Origin: Chitinophaga filiformis
GTDB taxonomy: Bacteria; Bacteroidota; Bacteroidia; Chitinophagales; Chitinophagaceae
Reading direction: 5' to 3'
NCBI RefSeq assembly: GCF_900102545.1
Contig: NZ_FNBN01000002.1
Span: forward strand, 594,264-658,263
Length of the DNA stretch: 64,000 bases
Shown here: positions 63,640-64,000 of the stretch, piece by piece
Position numbering within the stretch: the stretch's first letter is position 1
How the letters are laid out: each line of letters begins with the position of its first letter
Made by a program: the position numbers and the translations under genes
Notes under the pieces: generated by a model
Told to the model about the DNA's origin: nothing
Seen by the model: only the letters and a program-made list of their open reading frames with translations
The model's database searches: none

Positions 63640-64000
63640 CTAATCCCTCACCTTCTCAGAGACCAGCCGGCAATGATCACATTTCAGATCAAATTTCTCC
63701 AACAGCCTGCTTTCCAACTGCCAATGTCCCCCACAGGAAGGACAACTCTGCTCCATTTTCTTGCTGTCATAATTAAACAGGTAATAATAACTGGGTTTGC
63801 CCGTCAGCTCCTCCAGCCTGTTACAAATACCCCTTCCCTGTGTTGTCAATGGACTTTTAATATCTGACAAATAGGTATGAAACTTTTTTTCTCCCATCGC
63901 CCCTCTGAACCAAAGTCCGTCAATCTCCTCATAACTCCTTGACCATGAGTGAATATCCTCATAGTTCCTGTGCCGTGTATGCGTATAAGGAACGTTATAC
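63640..64000 (-). CDS. DUF2310-family zinc-ribbon protein (partial, C-terminal part)
   Basis: The minus strand is open from the window edge to a stop at 63640, so the N-terminus is outside. The visible 119 residues include a SWSRSYEEIDGLWFRGA block, QGRGICNRLEELTGKPSYYY, and a zinc ribbon with CPSCGGHW and CDHCRLVSE. This matches DUF2310 (Zn-ribbon, possibly nucleic-acid-binding). An internal ATG at 63897 gives an 85-residue frame, but homologous sequence continues upstream, so it is not the start. Function is unknown. Confidence 0.75.
   Translation of the reverse strand, partial: YNVPYTHTRHRNYEDIHSWSRSYEEIDGLWFRGAMGEKKFHTYLSDIKSPLTTQGRGICNRLEELTGKPSYYYLFNYDSKKMEQSCPSCGGHWQLESRLLEKFDLKCDHCRLVSEKVRD

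Noticed and set aside
1..64000. CRISPR arrays, insertion sequences, rRNA genes and conjugation genes.
   Set aside because: No regular repeat-spacer pattern, transposase, rRNA sequence, relaxase or Tra gene was seen on either strand.

Overview
The window comes from a Bacteroidota genome, most likely a Chitinophaga-like member of the Chitinophagales. The evidence is a SusC/SusD pair with FecR and an ECF sigma factor, TAnnTTTG-type promoter boxes, a DUF2723 (GT117) membrane glycosyltransferase, DUF6520-type peptides, three-gene RHS toxin operons and LytTR/LytS-type regulators.

Positions 1 to about 57,750 look like accessory DNA, probably a genomic island. It ends at the 3' end of a tRNA-Lys(UUU) gene (57754-57826, minus strand), with a Bacteroidota tyrosine recombinase (56099-57499) and an RteC-like protein next to that end. 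No second attachment site, relaxase or conjugation genes were found, so the left end is probably outside the window. To the right of the tRNA the DNA is visibly richer in G+C and carries housekeeping-type genes: an SDR oxidoreductase, a SAM hydroxide adenosyltransferase, the DUF2723 glycosyltransferase and a DUF2310 zinc-ribbon protein cut by the window edge.

Layout of the island. (a) 1-7946 is a defence island: a CBASS pair (CD-NTase plus S-4TM pore effector, cut at the left edge), a RloA/RloB (AbiL-like) pair, an SMC-like ATPase overlapping a small PD-(D/E)XK nuclease (a candidate undescribed pair), and a Septu-like ATPase/HNH pair. (b) 8082-18836 is a polymorphic-toxin locus on the minus strand: an outer-membrane coiled-coil/beta protein, an RHS protein, an RHS protein with a NucA/NucB-type DNase tip, its SMI1/KNR4 immunity protein and two more SMI1/KNR4 genes. 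(c) 19106-33628 is a lanthipeptide-like region: an S9 prolyl-oligopeptidase, a small exported peptide, a decayed second S9 copy, an O-antigen-ligase-like membrane protein, three tandem FecR-like lipoproteins, a full-length LanB dehydratase, a stand-alone LanKC-type lyase-kinase without cyclase, a MauE-like membrane protein and a DUF6520 peptide. (d) 33735-42192 is a minus-strand run of ECF sigma, FecR, SusC, SusD and a TlpA thioredoxin. (e) 42553-44592 holds a LytTR regulator and LytS-like kinase, with a 40-codon Thr-rich peptide gene between them on the opposite strand. (f) 44627-56004 is mixed accessory DNA: DUF3892, two CoiA-like proteins, a Cys-His-Asp (transglutaminase-like) protein, an overlapping operon ending in an XRE regulator, and an astacin-like metalloprotease with a partner that may sit in the outer membrane.

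The strongest candidates for new biology are the ATPase/PD-(D/E)XK pair at 3965-5760, the LanB plus cyclase-less lyase-kinase combination with its possible precursor peptide at 43336-43458, and the three membrane-anchored FecR-like lipoproteins. All functions are read from motifs and gene order; no database search was possible.
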